From contig NZ_JXYE01000001.1 in NCBI RefSeq assembly GCF_000967725.1, positions 62,001 through 126,000 on the forward strand: a stretch of DNA of 64,000 nucleotides. Reading direction: 5' to 3'. The position numbers and the translations under genes were made by a program. The number at the start of each line of letters is the position of its first letter. Position 1 is the stretch's first letter. Shown piece by piece: positions 44,678-54,173 of this stretch. The notes beneath the pieces are model-generated. The model was not told the origin of the DNA and made no database searches. It worked only from the letters and a program-made list of their open reading frames with translations. Source of the stretch: Loktanella sp. S4079. GTDB lineage: Bacteria; Pseudomonadota; Alphaproteobacteria; Rhodobacterales; Rhodobacteraceae.

Positions 44678-46528
44678 TCAGGGCATATCGCTTGGCACAA
44701 TCTCAAACAACATCTGTTCTTGTGCTGAAACTGGCACACGACGCAACCAAGCGGCGTCTGCCCCCGCAGCAATATCTGTCAAGAAGTCGCTCTTATATGC
44801 GGTGTCCTTACACAACAAAAGATGGGTCGCAGGCGTGCCATTCACGTACTCAGCGAATTCCGCTTCTTCCATCTCAAACGGTAATATACCGTTCAAAAAC
44901 GCATCTGCACTGCGGTGATAAGGTGCCGCCGTCACACTATGATGCGTCGCCCACATCAGCGCGGGCCCGTAATTGAGGTGGTTGAATATAACGACAGGCG
45001 TAACCTCGTTCAGAGTAATCATAGAAGAGCGCAGACGACAATCTGCCTGATCCGTAGTTCCATCATTTTCGGGCTGCGATATGAAGGGCGCAATCGCCTG
45101 GACTACAGTAACAGGCGCGAGCAGCACCATACCCAGCAAGATCATACGTAACCCGCCCACCATATCGCGCGAATCCAAATATGATCGCAACTGAGCAGCA
45201 AGCACTGCACCGGCGATCATCGGAACGACCGTCGCAGAAATAGTGACGGCGCGCATTTGCAGCAGCATCATCGGAACGCCAAGCAAACAAAGAAGGATCA
45301 AGAGTCCCAATGTTTCATTCTGCTGTTCCAGACTCTGGACAGAGCGAGCATTGAACCAAAGAATTGCCCCAGCAAGAAGTGCGCCAAAAATCGGCAGCAC
45401 CAAGACCAAAGCAACTTGCGGCTTTTCTAACGCGTAAACGATGCCGGGTTTTGCCTCGATGATCTGTGTGTTGATCAGCTCGATCATTTGTGGCGGCAAC
45501 TGCCCATAAGGCCCAGAGACGCAGTGCGCGACAAATGGCCAAGCAAACAAAAGACCAACAACGGTCACGCTAGCTGCGGCGGCCAGCGCGAATATACTGG
45601 ATACACCAGCACGTGCTGCAACAATCACGGATAGGGAAGCGGCTGACGCAATCACCACCATGAGCAAAGTCGGAATTCCCAACTGATCACAGATCAAGGC
45701 AGTACGGTTCTCGGGGCCAGTCTGGCCGATCCAAAATACCGCGCTAGCCAATAAAAGCACCCCACAAAACGCAGTCAGGAATTGGCGTGTTTGCACCGAT
45801 CTCAACAAAGCAGCGCGTACCAAGGCAATCGCGCCAACACCAACTACGAACACAATGCTCTCTAAACCCACGGCCAGAGAAAATGCGCCAGCAACACCGG
45901 CAATTGCCCCGGCAACCAGTGCTCTCTCAGGCCAAACCAATGCAAAGGATAGTATGGTCATCATCAGCATCTGAACATTGTGATGATCTAAGTTCCCAGC
46001 ACTTGCATGCATTGCGCCTGTAAGCGGCCAAATAACCAAACCCAACATTGCAAAGCACGCCGCATAGTCATCAAACAGCCGTCTTGTTCCAAAGCCCACA
46101 CATATGAGCGCAATGATCTGTATCATCGTTGGCCAAATACCAGCGGCAACAATTTCGGCCACAGGCATCGGTAAAATCCAAGAAAGAGGAACAATAAAAA
46201 GAGCGATCCCAAAATCAATGTAACGAGACCAATGTAGTGATACCCCGTCGGGTGGCAGTAACCGGTATTGTGCGACATCATACCATGCTTGCCCAGCGAG
46301 CCAATCTCGCACCGAGAGCAAACGCATGATATCGTCGTTGCCCTTATTCCCGTAGCTTTCGTAAAGATTTATCCCCGCGAATGCTGCCCTGAACACTACC
46401 ATTGCTACACAGGCCAGGAAAACAATCTTGAAGGCGTTTTGATGAAACGCTCGCAAAACCTTAGAATCGTTCGTCAATTGTATATTCCTACGCTGTTCCG
46501 CTGAGATTTTAACCCGACTTGACCGCAT
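44678..46528 (-). CDS. GT-C-like polytopic membrane protein
   Basis: 616 aa with about 12 hydrophobic segments. The first periplasmic loop contains GNDDIMRLLSVRDWLAGQ and LLPPDGVSLHWSRYIDFGI, a pattern of GT-C family glycosyltransferases (acidic pair, Trp-Ser-Arg) such as oligosaccharyltransferase- or mannosyltransferase-like proteins. The C-terminal soluble portion (about 480-616) is periplasmic with paired Cys (CRLRS and CKDTA). The transferred sugar is unknown. Divergent from a GT2 gene with 171 bp between starts. Confidence 0.65.
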   Translation of the reverse strand: MRSSRVKISAEQRRNIQLTNDSKVLRAFHQNAFKIVFLACVAMVVFRAAFAGINLYESYGNKGNDDIMRLLSVRDWLAGQAWYDVAQYRLLPPDGVSLHWSRYIDFGIALFIVPLSWILPMPVAEIVAAGIWPTMIQIIALICVGFGTRRLFDDYAACFAMLGLVIWPLTGAMHASAGNLDHHNVQMLMMTILSFALVWPERALVAGAIAGVAGAFSLAVGLESIVFVVGVGAIALVRAALLRSVQTRQFLTAFCGVLLLASAVFWIGQTGPENRTALICDQLGIPTLLMVVIASAASLSVIVAARAGVSSIFALAAAASVTVVGLLFAWPFVAHCVSGPYGQLPPQMIELINTQIIEAKPGIVYALEKPQVALVLVLPIFGALLAGAILWFNARSVQSLEQQNETLGLLILLCLLGVPMMLLQMRAVTISATVVPMIAGAVLAAQLRSYLDSRDMVGGLRMILLGMVLLAPVTVVQAIAPFISQPENDGTTDQADCRLRSSMITLNEVTPVVIFNHLNYGPALMWATHHSVTAAPYHRSADAFLNGILPFEMEEAEFAEYVNGTPATHLLLCKDTAYKSDFLTDIAAGADAAWLRRVPVSAQEQMLFEIVPSDMP

Positions 46529-46560
46529 TGAAACAGTTTACCAAGTTAACAAATAAGAAT

Positions 46561-46581
46561 TTTTTCGCTAAGTGCGAAAAA
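46561..46581. repeat. Inverted repeat in the divergent glycosyltransferase promoter region
   Basis: TTTTTCGC and GCGAAAAA (8-bp perfect arms) flank a TAAGT loop, midway in the A/T-rich gap between the GT-C-like and GT2 genes. As it is not after a gene it is more likely an operator than a terminator. A second, shorter repeat (GTCAC-N5-GTGAC) occurs at 46616-46630. Confidence 0.45.
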
Positions 46582-46615
46582 TAGCGTGAGTGAGCCTTTG
46601 CTTAAGCTCAGATCA

Positions 46616-46630
46616 GTCACTATTCGTGAC
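46616..46630. repeat. Short inverted repeat upstream of the GT2 gene
   Basis: GTCAC-TATTC-GTGAC, perfect 5-bp arms, 70-84 nt before the chosen GT2 start. Could be a half of a regulator site. It does not match FNR (TTGAT-N4-ATCAA) or the CRP half-site orientation. Confidence 0.3.
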
Positions 46631-46699
46631 AAAACCGTCTGAATTACGCCCTATTTCGACTTTAGACGATTAATCAAAATGAATATCAGAGCCGGATAC

Positions 46700-47866
46700 A
46701 TGACCGAACTTACAATCTTAATGCCATGCCTGAACGAGGCAGAAACGCTCGAAGTTTGCATTACGAAAGCAATGAATTACTTGAAAACGTCAGGCGTCGA
46801 AGGAGAGGTGCTGATTGCTGACAATGGCTCAACTGACGGCAGTCAGGAAATCGCCAAGCGGCTAGGCGCACGGGTCGTCGACGTTCCTGTGAAAGGATAT
46901 GGCGCAGCGCTGATGGCTGGAATTGACGACGCGCGCGGAACATTCGTCATCATGGGTGACAGCGATGATTCATATGATTTTTCAAACCTTGATCCGTTTC
47001 TTCATGAATTGCGCAATGGTTCCGACCTAGTCATGGGGAACCGTTTTGCCGGGGGAATTGCGAAAGACGCCATGCCACCGCTTCATCGCTACCTTGGCAA
47101 CCCCGTACTGTCCGCAATTGGGCGAATCTTTTACCGCACACCAGTCAAAGATTTTCACTGTGGGCTTCGCGGTTTCTCTCGCGCCGCTATTCAAGGTCTC
47201 CACCTCAATACGCCAGGGATGGAGTTTGCCTCGGAAATGGTCATTAAGGCCTCATTGACTGGTTTAAAAATTTGCGAAGTACCGACCACACTCAAGCCTG
47301 ACGGGCGTTCGCGTCCGCCACATCTACGAAGCTGGCGCGACGGATGGCTGCACCTCAAATTGCTTTTGACCTATGCGCCGTATTGGTTGTTCTACTATCC
47401 GGGCATTGCAATGTTCTTTGTCGGTACTGCAATATTCACTGCCTTGATGTTTGGCCCTATCAACATCGGCAGTGTTAGCTTTGACGGGGCCACTCTTATC
47501 TTAGCGAGTGCTTTGACACTAACCGGATTTCAAATGGTCTGTTTTTATGCTCTTGCGCGCGTCTTTGCCGTACGTTTCCAACTATTGCCCTCATCTGATC
47601 GCTTTGAAAGATTACGCCGCCGCCTCACGGTGGATAACGCATGTATCGCTGGGGCGATCTTACTATTCATAGGGCTCATCGCGACGATTTCCGCGATTTT
47701 CAGCTGGGGCGCGACCGGTTTTGGCAACTTGGACGCAAGTTATATTATTCGCCCGGCAGCCTTGGCTGTTGTCTGCGCCTCGCTTGGCGTGCAAATCATT
47801 ACGACTGGCTTTTTAACACATATGCTGCAACAAAAGATCAGCCCAGCGGATCGCGACGCGGCTTAA
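46700..47866 (+). CDS. Family 2 glycosyltransferase (polyprenyl-phosphate sugar synthase-like)
   Basis: 388 aa. The GT2 domain (residues 1-230) begins TELTILMPCLNEAETLEVCI, carries nucleotide-sugar binding IADNGSTDGSQEIAKRLGA and the DXD-type MGDSDDSYDF near 85. About four transmembrane helices follow (about 235-385). This architecture is that of dolichol- or undecaprenyl-phosphate glycosyltransferases, which supply lipid-linked sugar to GT-C enzymes like the divergent neighbour. ATG 46700 begins MTEL; an ATG at 46679 would add 7 residues. Neither has a strong ribosome binding site. Confidence 0.82.
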   Translation: MTELTILMPCLNEAETLEVCITKAMNYLKTSGVEGEVLIADNGSTDGSQEIAKRLGARVVDVPVKGYGAALMAGIDDARGTFVIMGDSDDSYDFSNLDPFLHELRNGSDLVMGNRFAGGIAKDAMPPLHRYLGNPVLSAIGRIFYRTPVKDFHCGLRGFSRAAIQGLHLNTPGMEFASEMVIKASLTGLKICEVPTTLKPDGRSRPPHLRSWRDGWLHLKLLLTYAPYWLFYYPGIAMFFVGTAIFTALMFGPINIGSVSFDGATLILASALTLTGFQMVCFYALARVFAVRFQLLPSSDRFERLRRRLTVDNACIAGAILLFIGLIATISAIFSWGATGFGNLDASYIIRPAALAVVCASLGVQIITTGFLTHMLQQKISPADRDAA

Positions 47867-47912
47867 CGCAAAAAACCTTGCTGTGTTTGGCGGGTTACCC
47901 AATAGTTGGGGT

Positions 47913-49187
47913 ATGACCGGCCAAACCCGACTACTAGATGCAATCGAAAATCGGCGCGATGATCTGATCGCGCTGACCCAAGATTTGATCCGTATTCCGA
48001 CGCTCAATCCGCCCGGCGAAAACTATCGCGCGATTTGTGAATATTTGGACAAACGTCTGCGGCGATCTGGATTTGAAACCCAACTGATCCGCGCGCATGG
48101 AACCCCCGGCGACAGCGAAAAATACCCACGTTGGAACATTGTCGCACGTCGCGAAGGGAGGCACGCGGGTGATTGCGTGCATTTCAACAGCCACACTGAC
48201 GTGGTCGAGGTGGGAAAAGGCTGGAACGTGGACCCCTTTGGCGGCGACTTGATCGATGGCAAAATTTACGGACGCGGCGCCTGTGATATGAAAGGGGGGC
48301 TTGCCGCCTCAATCATCGCTGCCGAAGCGTTTCTAGAGGTTCACCCAGATTTCTCCGGCGCGATTGAAATCTCGGGCACCGCGGATGAAGAATCCGGCGG
48401 ATATGGGGGCGTGGCCTATCTGGCCGCACAGGGTTTCTTCAAAAACGTCCAGCATGTCATCATTCCCGAACCCCTGAACAAAGACCGCGTTTGCCTTGGC
48501 CACCGCGGCGGTTGGTGGGCCGAAATCGAAACCTTTGGCGAAATCGCACACGGCTCCATGCCGTTTTTAGGGGATTGCGCGGTGCGCCATATGGGGGCGG
48601 TGCTGGGCGAATTTGAAGACAAACTCTTTCCCGCCATGGCTGCCCGGACCACTGATATGCCGGTCGTACCCGAAGGGGCGCGATCATCTACGATGAACAT
48701 CAATTCCATCCACGGAGGCCAACCTGAACAGCCCGCCGATTTTACAGGCCTTCCCGCGCATTGCGTGCCCGATAGCTGCCGGATCGTGATTGACCGACGC
48801 TTTTTGGTCGAAGAACCGCTGGACCAAGTCCGGGACGAGGTCACTGCACTGCTAGAGGGTCTCAAATCCACCCGCCCGAAATTTGACTACGCGATCACCG
48901 AACTCAATAGCGTCCTGCCCAGCATGACCGACCGCAGCGCCACTGTGGTGCAAACCGTCGCCGCGCAGATCGAAAAAGTCTTGGGCAAACCCGCACAATA
49001 CGTCGCGTCCCCCGGCACCTATGACCAAAAACATATCGACCGGATCGGCAAACTGAAAAACTGCATCGCCTACGGCCCCGGCATCCTAGAGCTCGCCCAC
49101 AAACCCGCCGAATACATCGGCGTCGATGATATGATCGACAGCGCAAAGGTCATGGCGGGGGCGTTGCGGGAGATTTTGGTTGAGTGA
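47913..49187 (+). CDS. M20 family metallopeptidase (ArgE/DapE-like)
   Basis: 424 aa zinc hydrolase. The metal site includes CVHFNSHTDVVEVGKGW, GRGACDMKGGLAASIIAA (near residue 125) and the catalytic Glu in ISGTADEESGGYGGVAYL; the lid domain has RIVIDRRFLVEEPLDQV, and YDQKHIDRIG with GPGILELAHKPAEYI completes the fold. It resembles acetylornithine deacetylase/succinyl-diaminopimelate desuccinylase, but the substrate is not determinable. I chose ATG 47913 over a GTG at 47883. Follows the GT2 gene by 46 bp. Confidence 0.85.
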   Translation: MTGQTRLLDAIENRRDDLIALTQDLIRIPTLNPPGENYRAICEYLDKRLRRSGFETQLIRAHGTPGDSEKYPRWNIVARREGRHAGDCVHFNSHTDVVEVGKGWNVDPFGGDLIDGKIYGRGACDMKGGLAASIIAAEAFLEVHPDFSGAIEISGTADEESGGYGGVAYLAAQGFFKNVQHVIIPEPLNKDRVCLGHRGGWWAEIETFGEIAHGSMPFLGDCAVRHMGAVLGEFEDKLFPAMAARTTDMPVVPEGARSSTMNINSIHGGQPEQPADFTGLPAHCVPDSCRIVIDRRFLVEEPLDQVRDEVTALLEGLKSTRPKFDYAITELNSVLPSMTDRSATVVQTVAAQIEKVLGKPAQYVASPGTYDQKHIDRIGKLKNCIAYGPGILELAHKPAEYIGVDDMIDSAKVMAGALREILVE

Positions 49188-49308
49188 GTAGCTCAACACT
49201 GAAGATCAGTTTAGAGCTCGAAGTGTCGGATACTCTACCATGCCTGGATGGTATGCATGTGCAGAAAGTGAGCTTCGCCACGCTGTAACTTTAAGCCAAC
49301 GTTAGACA

Positions 49309-49626
49309 TTATAGTCCTTTAATAATGGCTTGTCTCACTACGGAAGCTACGGTCTCCACGTTAATACCGCGTGATTTACAGTAGGGGGATAGCAACCAGT
49401 CGCTAACGCTTTTTTGCCCTTTGCTCGCATTACAGCCCCGGCAGCAAAGTGCAATATTCTCTCTCGTTACAATCGTGGCGTCGTTGATAATGTGCTCCCA
49501 ACTTGGTGCAGAACGCGTGGAAACCTCGGGGGAAGTGAAAGCCTGTCTGCAATAGACGCAAACCAAATCACGATTGCGCACCTCTGTTTCCAGCCAAGGT
49601 GGAATCTTCCATTTGTTTGCCATCAT
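49309..49626 (-). CDS. HNH endonuclease
   Basis: 105 aa. Zinc-ribbon HNH nuclease: CVYC (near residue 24), SWEHIINDATIVTRENIALC with the catalytic His, and CCRGCNASKGQKSVSDWL at the end of the motif. It could cut DNA or belong to a mobile or restriction element. It has 121 bp and 193 bp of non-coding sequence on either side and no partner gene. Two adjacent ATG codons (49626, 49623) follow GGAG. Base composition is lower in G+C than the neighbours by eye, which suggests recent acquisition. Confidence 0.82.
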   Translation of the reverse strand: MMANKWKIPPWLETEVRNRDLVCVYCRQAFTSPEVSTRSAPSWEHIINDATIVTRENIALCCRGCNASKGQKSVSDWLLSPYCKSRGINVETVASVVRQAIIKGL

Positions 49627-49819
49627 TACTCCATAGATCGAGTTCGTATCACTTGCGCGTAACGGTTTTTATGGACGAGAAAGGTTGTTGCGAGAAACCC
49701 AGCATTTGGGTGGTTGAAGTCTCGTTCCGAATGTCGTCTCTAGGGATACCTGCCGCCATTGGAGGATCCTAGACCAACGGCCACTTCGTCCCGCACGGTG
49801 GGCGAATGTATTTGCGTAC

Positions 49820-50665
49820 CTACTCTACAGCAATATTATCAATTAGTCGCACCCCTGCCAGCCATGCTGCCGCGAACAGTCGTGCGTCGGGTTTGGCGGC
49901 GTCGAGTAGGGACAGATCGCTGCCGTCACGCAACTCAAGATAGTCGATTTCGTTGAACCCAGCGGCCAGAATACGGGTGCGGGCTTCGTCTTGGATGGCG
50001 GTCATGGTGGCGCCGGATTTCAGCCTTTCGGCCATATCGTTCATGACCTCGGCCAGCACGGGGGCTTTGATCCGGGACCGATCTGACAGCAGTAGGTTGC
50101 GCGATGACATTGCTAGCCCGTCTTCTTCGCGGATTGTGGGGCAGCCGATGACATCAATCGGAATATCCAGATCACGCGCCAACCGCCGCACGACCTGTAG
50201 CTGCTGATAATCCTTTTCGCCAAAGAACGCTTGATCCGCGCTGGTTTGCAAAAACAGTTTGGGCACAATTGTTGCGACGCCATCGAAATGCCCCGGCCGG
50301 GTCGCACCGCAGAGCATATCGGTCAGACCATCCACGTGTACCGTGGTGGCAAAGCCCGAGGGGTACATCTCATCGCCAGAGGGGACATAGATCAGGTCCA
50401 CGCCGATGGATTCCAGCTTGCGCGCGTCTTCTTCCTCGGTACGGGGATAGTTTTCCAGATCGTCAGGGTTGTTGAACTGTTTGGGGTTCACAAAGATCGT
50501 AACAATCACTCGGTCGCAGGCGGCACGCGCAGCACGGGCCAGTGACAAATGCCCCTGATGCAATGCGCCCATTGTTGGGACCACACCAATGGTTTCACCC
50601 GCCTTGCGCCAAACAGCAGTCTGCGCGCGCAAACCAGTCAAGGTCCGTTCAATCGGAGCAATCAT
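49820..50665 (-). CDS. panC: PanC, pantothenate synthetase
   Basis: 281 aa cytoplasmic enzyme condensing pantoate and beta-alanine with [23 protein letters not shown] (HIGH-like HQGH), the pantoate site [20 protein letters not shown], and [20 protein letters not shown] plus [16 protein letters not shown] are all diagnostic. The start overlaps the panB stop (ATGA). Confidence 0.97.
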   Translation of the reverse strand: MIAPIERTLTGLRAQTAVWRKAGETIGVVPTMGALHQGHLSLARAARAACDRVIVTIFVNPKQFNNPDDLENYPRTEEEDARKLESIGVDLIYVPSGDEMYPSGFATTVHVDGLTDMLCGATRPGHFDGVATIVPKLFLQTSADQAFFGEKDYQQLQVVRRLARDLDIPIDVIGCPTIREEDGLAMSSRNLLLSDRSRIKAPVLAEVMNDMAERLKSGATMTAIQDEARTRILAAGFNEIDYLELRDGSDLSLLDAAKPDARLFAAAWLAGVRLIDNIAVE

Positions 50666-51489
50666 TTCTGTGGAGCCTCATCCGCAAAGATATGTTCTGC
50701 TGCTGGGAATGTCCGTGCGCGGACTTCCTCGGCATAGGCGGCAATGGCGGCGGTACCATCGTCACCCAAATGGGCGTAGCGTTTCACGAATTTCGCTTTG
50801 AACGCGGTGAAAAGGCCCAGCATGTCATCGACAACCAGAATTTGACCGTCACAGCCCGCGCTTGCGCCAATGCCAATCGTTGGGATCGGGATCAGGGCTG
50901 TCACCTCGTCAGCGAGCGTGGCAGGGACTTTTTCTAGGACAACCGAAAACGCGCCGGCGTCAGAGACTGCTTTTGCGTCTGCAATCAACGCATCGCGCGC
51001 ATCACCGCGCCCTTGCACCTTGTAACCGCCAAGCGTGTTGATCGACTGCGGCGTAAGCCCGATATGCGCCATCACTGGAATGCCGCGACCGACCAAAAAG
51101 GCAATCGTTTCGGCCATCGCGACGCCGCCTTCGAGCTTGACCGCGCCAGCGCCTGTTTCAGACATTAGGCGTGCGGCATTGCAGAACGCTTGCTGAGGGC
51201 TTTCTTCGTACGATCCGAAAGGCATATCGATAACCATCATCGCTTTGCTCAGGCCGCGCGCGACGGCTTGCCCATGCATGATCATCATTTCCATCGTAAC
51301 GCCCAGCGTTGATGGCAACCCGTGCAAGACCATACCCACGCTATCGCCCACGAGAACAAAATCGCAATGATCGTCCATCATCTGCGCCATTGGGGTGGTA
51401 TAGGCGGTCAGACTTACTAGTGGGGTCCCGCCCTTGGCCGCACGAATATCATCCGGCATTGGGGCTCGTTTCTTTGCGGTCGCGCTCAT
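50662..51489 (-). CDS. panB: PanB, ketopantoate hydroxymethyltransferase
   Basis: 275 aa enzyme making ketopantoate from ketoisovalerate and methylene-THF, the first committed step to pantothenate. [20 protein letters not shown] near residue 46, [20 protein letters not shown], and [18 protein letters not shown] match the family, as does [17 protein letters not shown] with its Mg2+ site neighbours. The ATG at 51489 follows GGAGG by 7 nt; the reading to 51525 adds 12 residues without support. Confidence 0.97.
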   Translation of the reverse strand: MSATAKKRAPMPDDIRAAKGGTPLVSLTAYTTPMAQMMDDHCDFVLVGDSVGMVLHGLPSTLGVTMEMMIMHGQAVARGLSKAMMVIDMPFGSYEESPQQAFCNAARLMSETGAGAVKLEGGVAMAETIAFLVGRGIPVMAHIGLTPQSINTLGGYKVQGRGDARDALIADAKAVSDAGAFSVVLEKVPATLADEVTALIPIPTIGIGASAGCDGQILVVDDMLGLFTAFKAKFVKRYAHLGDDGTAAIAAYAEEVRARTFPAAEHIFADEAPQK

Positions 51490-51582
51490 CTGGTCCTCCG
51501 GCCAACGGGTAACTTTGTTTCGCATAGCAGCGAAACACGGGACTGACCAGATGTGCTAGGGCTAACCTTGCGTTGGAGCGCA

Positions 51583-52542
51583 CTAATTGCGCCCCAACAA
51601 CCGTCGCATAAAACCTTTCTTAGGGGGTTTCAGAAATGGGCCTGCCGCCGGAGTTGGAATGCCTGGTCGTGGGCCAAATTCCTTTAGCTCATCGATTGGA
51701 CTATCAGGGTGCAACAACACAACCAAATCGGGGCCGTCCCCTGCAGTGTTTTCCCGCTTGCGAATTCGGTAGCGAATTCCCCCTTCTGCGCCGATCGTAT
51801 CGCCGTCGTTGAGCTTGCTCCCGCCTTGTAGCGCCATCCAAACAGAGGACGCGAGCATCGGCAAAACTTCTGAGGGATCGAGTGGCGCTGCCTCCATTTG
51901 CAGTTCAAACGGCATGAATTGGGAGACGCCAGTTGTATAGCCCGTCGCAATTTTCTGATCCGGCCCTGGGGGCATCGCCCACGCAGCCCGGTATGACACC
52001 CAAGCCGTCAAGGGCCAATCCCCCTTTATCGCCTGATCAGCCGCCGCGATCCATTCGCTAGGTGACACGAAATGCCCCGTCCATTTGCAGTAGATCGCCA
52101 AAGTGATCGGAAGCTTTGCAAAGACAGCAGTTACCACGTTCAGCAACCGCGCCGCACGAAACCTTGATGCCAAACTGTCATCGACGGCATCCACGGAAAC
52201 CGAAATGTAGCTTTGATGCCGTGCGAGCTCTTCCTGACCGAAGCCGCGCGACCGCCAGAACGTTTCGGTGTGATCTGCGTGCCGGAAATTTTCGTCCGGG
52301 AAACCAGCGCCAATCATTTTGATGTCGACACCATCATGTGGTTCCCGCGGCTTAAAAATCGCTAGCGCGACCGCACCTGTATTCACGCGAGGATGCGGGT
52401 TAAAACCCGGATCCGCGATCTGACAGGATGGGTAGTCTTCGTTGACCGCTTCGATGATCTCAGCAATGTCGAACTGCAACGGCTCGCTAAACAGCAGATC
52501 GACGGAAAAGCCCACTTTTCCGTCTGTCTTGGTGCCCGACAT
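51583..52542 (-). CDS. DUF4261-like protein
   Basis: 319 aa, no signal peptide or membrane helix. The N-terminal region has FSVDLLFSEPLQFDIAEIIE, and the middle YISVSVDAVDD, LAIYCKWTGHFVSPSEWIAA and a Trp-rich patch (AWVSYRAAW). The C-terminal tail is basic (KPPKKGFMRRLLGRN). I think it is of the DUF4261 type, whose function is unknown. The ATG at 52542 overlaps the TerB-like stop (ATGA), so the two are translated together. Confidence 0.6.
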   Translation of the reverse strand: MSGTKTDGKVGFSVDLLFSEPLQFDIAEIIEAVNEDYPSCQIADPGFNPHPRVNTGAVALAIFKPREPHDGVDIKMIGAGFPDENFRHADHTETFWRSRGFGQEELARHQSYISVSVDAVDDSLASRFRAARLLNVVTAVFAKLPITLAIYCKWTGHFVSPSEWIAAADQAIKGDWPLTAWVSYRAAWAMPPGPDQKIATGYTTGVSQFMPFELQMEAAPLDPSEVLPMLASSVWMALQGGSKLNDGDTIGAEGGIRYRIRKRENTAGDGPDLVVLLHPDSPIDELKEFGPRPGIPTPAAGPFLKPPKKGFMRRLLGRN

Positions 52543-52997
52543 CAACTGACTCGCTCGGGCGCACGCTGCAACATCGCGGTCACGTCGAACATAACCATGA
52601 ATTTGTTCTCTGGGATCTCGAACTGACTTCCCATGATCAAGAGCGCCTTACGCTCACCCTCGTCAATGCGGCCGTCCGCCATTGCAATACGCATTGCAAA
52701 CAGGACAGCCGTTTCGCGCATACCCATGGTCAGTTCGTTCTTGGTACGATCCACCAATGCCTGAACATCACCTGTTGTCAGTTCGCCGATCAGCTCTTTG
52801 ATCTGGCGCATTGTTGTATCTGGAGTTTGACCAGCAAAAATAGGGCTGAATGTGCATAGATTGGCGAGTTGCATCAATTCACTGTCATCAACGCTGCCGT
52901 CGGAAATCATGGTCATCACTGACGGCATGAGCACCGCTTTGGTCAATGAATCGCTGCTAGCTGACCCACCTTTGCGAAGTTTAGAAAAAAGCCCCAT
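52542..52997 (-). CDS. TerB-like protein
   Basis: 151 aa, helical, TerB (tellurite resistance B) fold. It shows two acidic, metal-binding-like motifs typical of the family: MISDGSVDDSELMQLANL (near residue 31) and AMADGRIDEGERKALLIM (near 104), with the DG-x-D-x2-E pattern in each. TerB-domain proteins function in stress and membrane-associated complexes; the other ter genes are absent, so tellurite resistance cannot be inferred. First of a two-gene unit with the DUF4261-like gene. Confidence 0.8.
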   Translation of the reverse strand: MGLFSKLRKGGSASSDSLTKAVLMPSVMTMISDGSVDDSELMQLANLCTFSPIFAGQTPDTTMRQIKELIGELTTGDVQALVDRTKNELTMGMRETAVLFAMRIAMADGRIDEGERKALLIMGSQFEIPENKFMVMFDVTAMLQRAPERVS

Positions 52998-53096
52998 AAA
53001 TACACCTCTAACGTTTGAATTTGCTCACAATGAACAACCTATGACGCTTAGATCACGATTAAATGTGGCGATTTTCTGTCGCTCGCTCAGAAAATG

Positions 53097-53123
53097 AAAG
53101 CCCCGGCAAACACCGGGGCCTTT
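53097..53123 (-). terminator. Terminator of the pyrimidine operon
   Basis: GCCCCGG / CCGGGGC (7-bp GC-rich stem) with a 6-nt loop, flanked by AAA/TTT pairing across one bulged base. On the - strand it is followed by TTTCATTTT. It lies 21 nt past the substrate-binding protein gene, the last in that operon. Confidence 0.85.
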
Positions 53124-53144
53124 GCATTTGTTGAGCCGTGAGGC

Positions 53145-54128
53145 TTACTCTAGCGCAGCATCCGTGATCGCGCTTGTCCACGCCCCTTCGGGGGCAGCGG
53201 TGATCACGGGATCAGACCCGCCAGCCAGCAATGTTGCAACCGTCCGGTCATAATCCGTAGGATCAAGCGCACCGTTTGAACCCGCCGTCAGCTTAGCGAT
53301 TTCACCCATCATGCGGATTTGCGCCGCCTCTGATTGCGCCCCGGTTTCATCGTAATCCAGCACGATGCCAGCGGCTTCTTCTGGGTTTTCTTCGGCCCAT
53401 TTCCAGCCCTTCATCGACGCCCGCACAAAGCGCACCATCTTGTCAACAAAAGCCGGATCATCGAGATTTTCCTCGAGCACATACATGCCATCCTCAAGCG
53501 TCGCGACGCCCTGTTCTTCGTAGAGGAAAGTCACCAGTTCATCCTCGGACACGCCCGCATCCAAGACCTGACCGTATTCATTATAGGTCATGGTCGAAAT
53601 ACAATCAGCCTGACGCTGCAAGAGTGGATCAACGTTAAAGCCCTGCTTGAGAACGGTAACACCCTCTTCGCCGCCATCTGTCGGGATTCCCGCCTGCGAC
53701 ATCCACGATAGGAACGGATATTCGTTGCCAAAGAACCAAACACCAATCGTCTTGCCGCGGAAATCTTCGACGCTTTCAATGCCGGTGTCCTTCCAACAGG
53801 TCAGCATTAGGCCAGATGTCTTGAACGGCTGCGCGATGTTCACCACGGGCAGACCTTTTTCCCGAGCAGACAGGGCCGACGGCATCCAGTTCAGCATCAC
53901 ATCCGCCCCGCCACCAGCGAGCACCTGAGGTGGCGCAATATCTGGGCCACCCGGCAGAATTGTTACATCAAGACTCTCTTCTTCGTAGAATCCCTGTTCG
54001 AGCGCGACATAATAGCCAGCGAATTGAGATTGAGTGACCCACTGCAATTGCAAGGTAACGTCATCATTGGCCAAGGCAGGTGCGCCTAGACCAGCGGCCA
54101 TAGCAGCCGCCATCATCAGTTTCTTCAT
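53145..54128 (-). CDS. ABC transporter substrate-binding protein (NMT1/THI5-like)
   Basis: 327 aa with a signal peptide (residues 1-20, ending APALAN). The domain has LQLQWVTQSQFAGYYVALEQ (near residue 28), PQVLAGGGADVMLNWMPSAL and TIGVWFFGNEYPFLSWMSQA, the NMT1/THI5-like pattern for pyrimidine, hydroxymethylpyrimidine or riboflavin-type ligands. In this operon with dihydropyrimidinase and amidohydrolase genes a pyrimidine or a reduced derivative is the likely ligand. ATG 54128 follows GGAGG by 6 nt; 54140 adds 4 residues without a better site. Confidence 0.85.
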   Translation of the reverse strand: MKKLMMAAAMAAGLGAPALANDDVTLQLQWVTQSQFAGYYVALEQGFYEEESLDVTILPGGPDIAPPQVLAGGGADVMLNWMPSALSAREKGLPVVNIAQPFKTSGLMLTCWKDTGIESVEDFRGKTIGVWFFGNEYPFLSWMSQAGIPTDGGEEGVTVLKQGFNVDPLLQRQADCISTMTYNEYGQVLDAGVSEDELVTFLYEEQGVATLEDGMYVLEENLDDPAFVDKMVRFVRASMKGWKWAEENPEEAAGIVLDYDETGAQSEAAQIRMMGEIAKLTAGSNGALDPTDYDRTVATLLAGGSDPVITAAPEGAWTSAITDAALE

Positions 54129-54173
54129 TTTGACCTCCAAGTCAGATTTACGCCCTCTTTTTGGGGCTTAAAG

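Noticed and set aside
46616..46630. FNR or CRP binding site
   Set aside because: GTCAC-N5-GTGAC does not fit TTGAT-N4-ATCAA or TGTGA-N6-TCACA.
49301..49307. GTTAGAC core next to the HNH gene, suggesting an integron attC site
   Set aside because: The expected second core and complementary inner arms were not found; the best distal match (GTTGAGC about 115 bp away) does not pair well. Likely chance.
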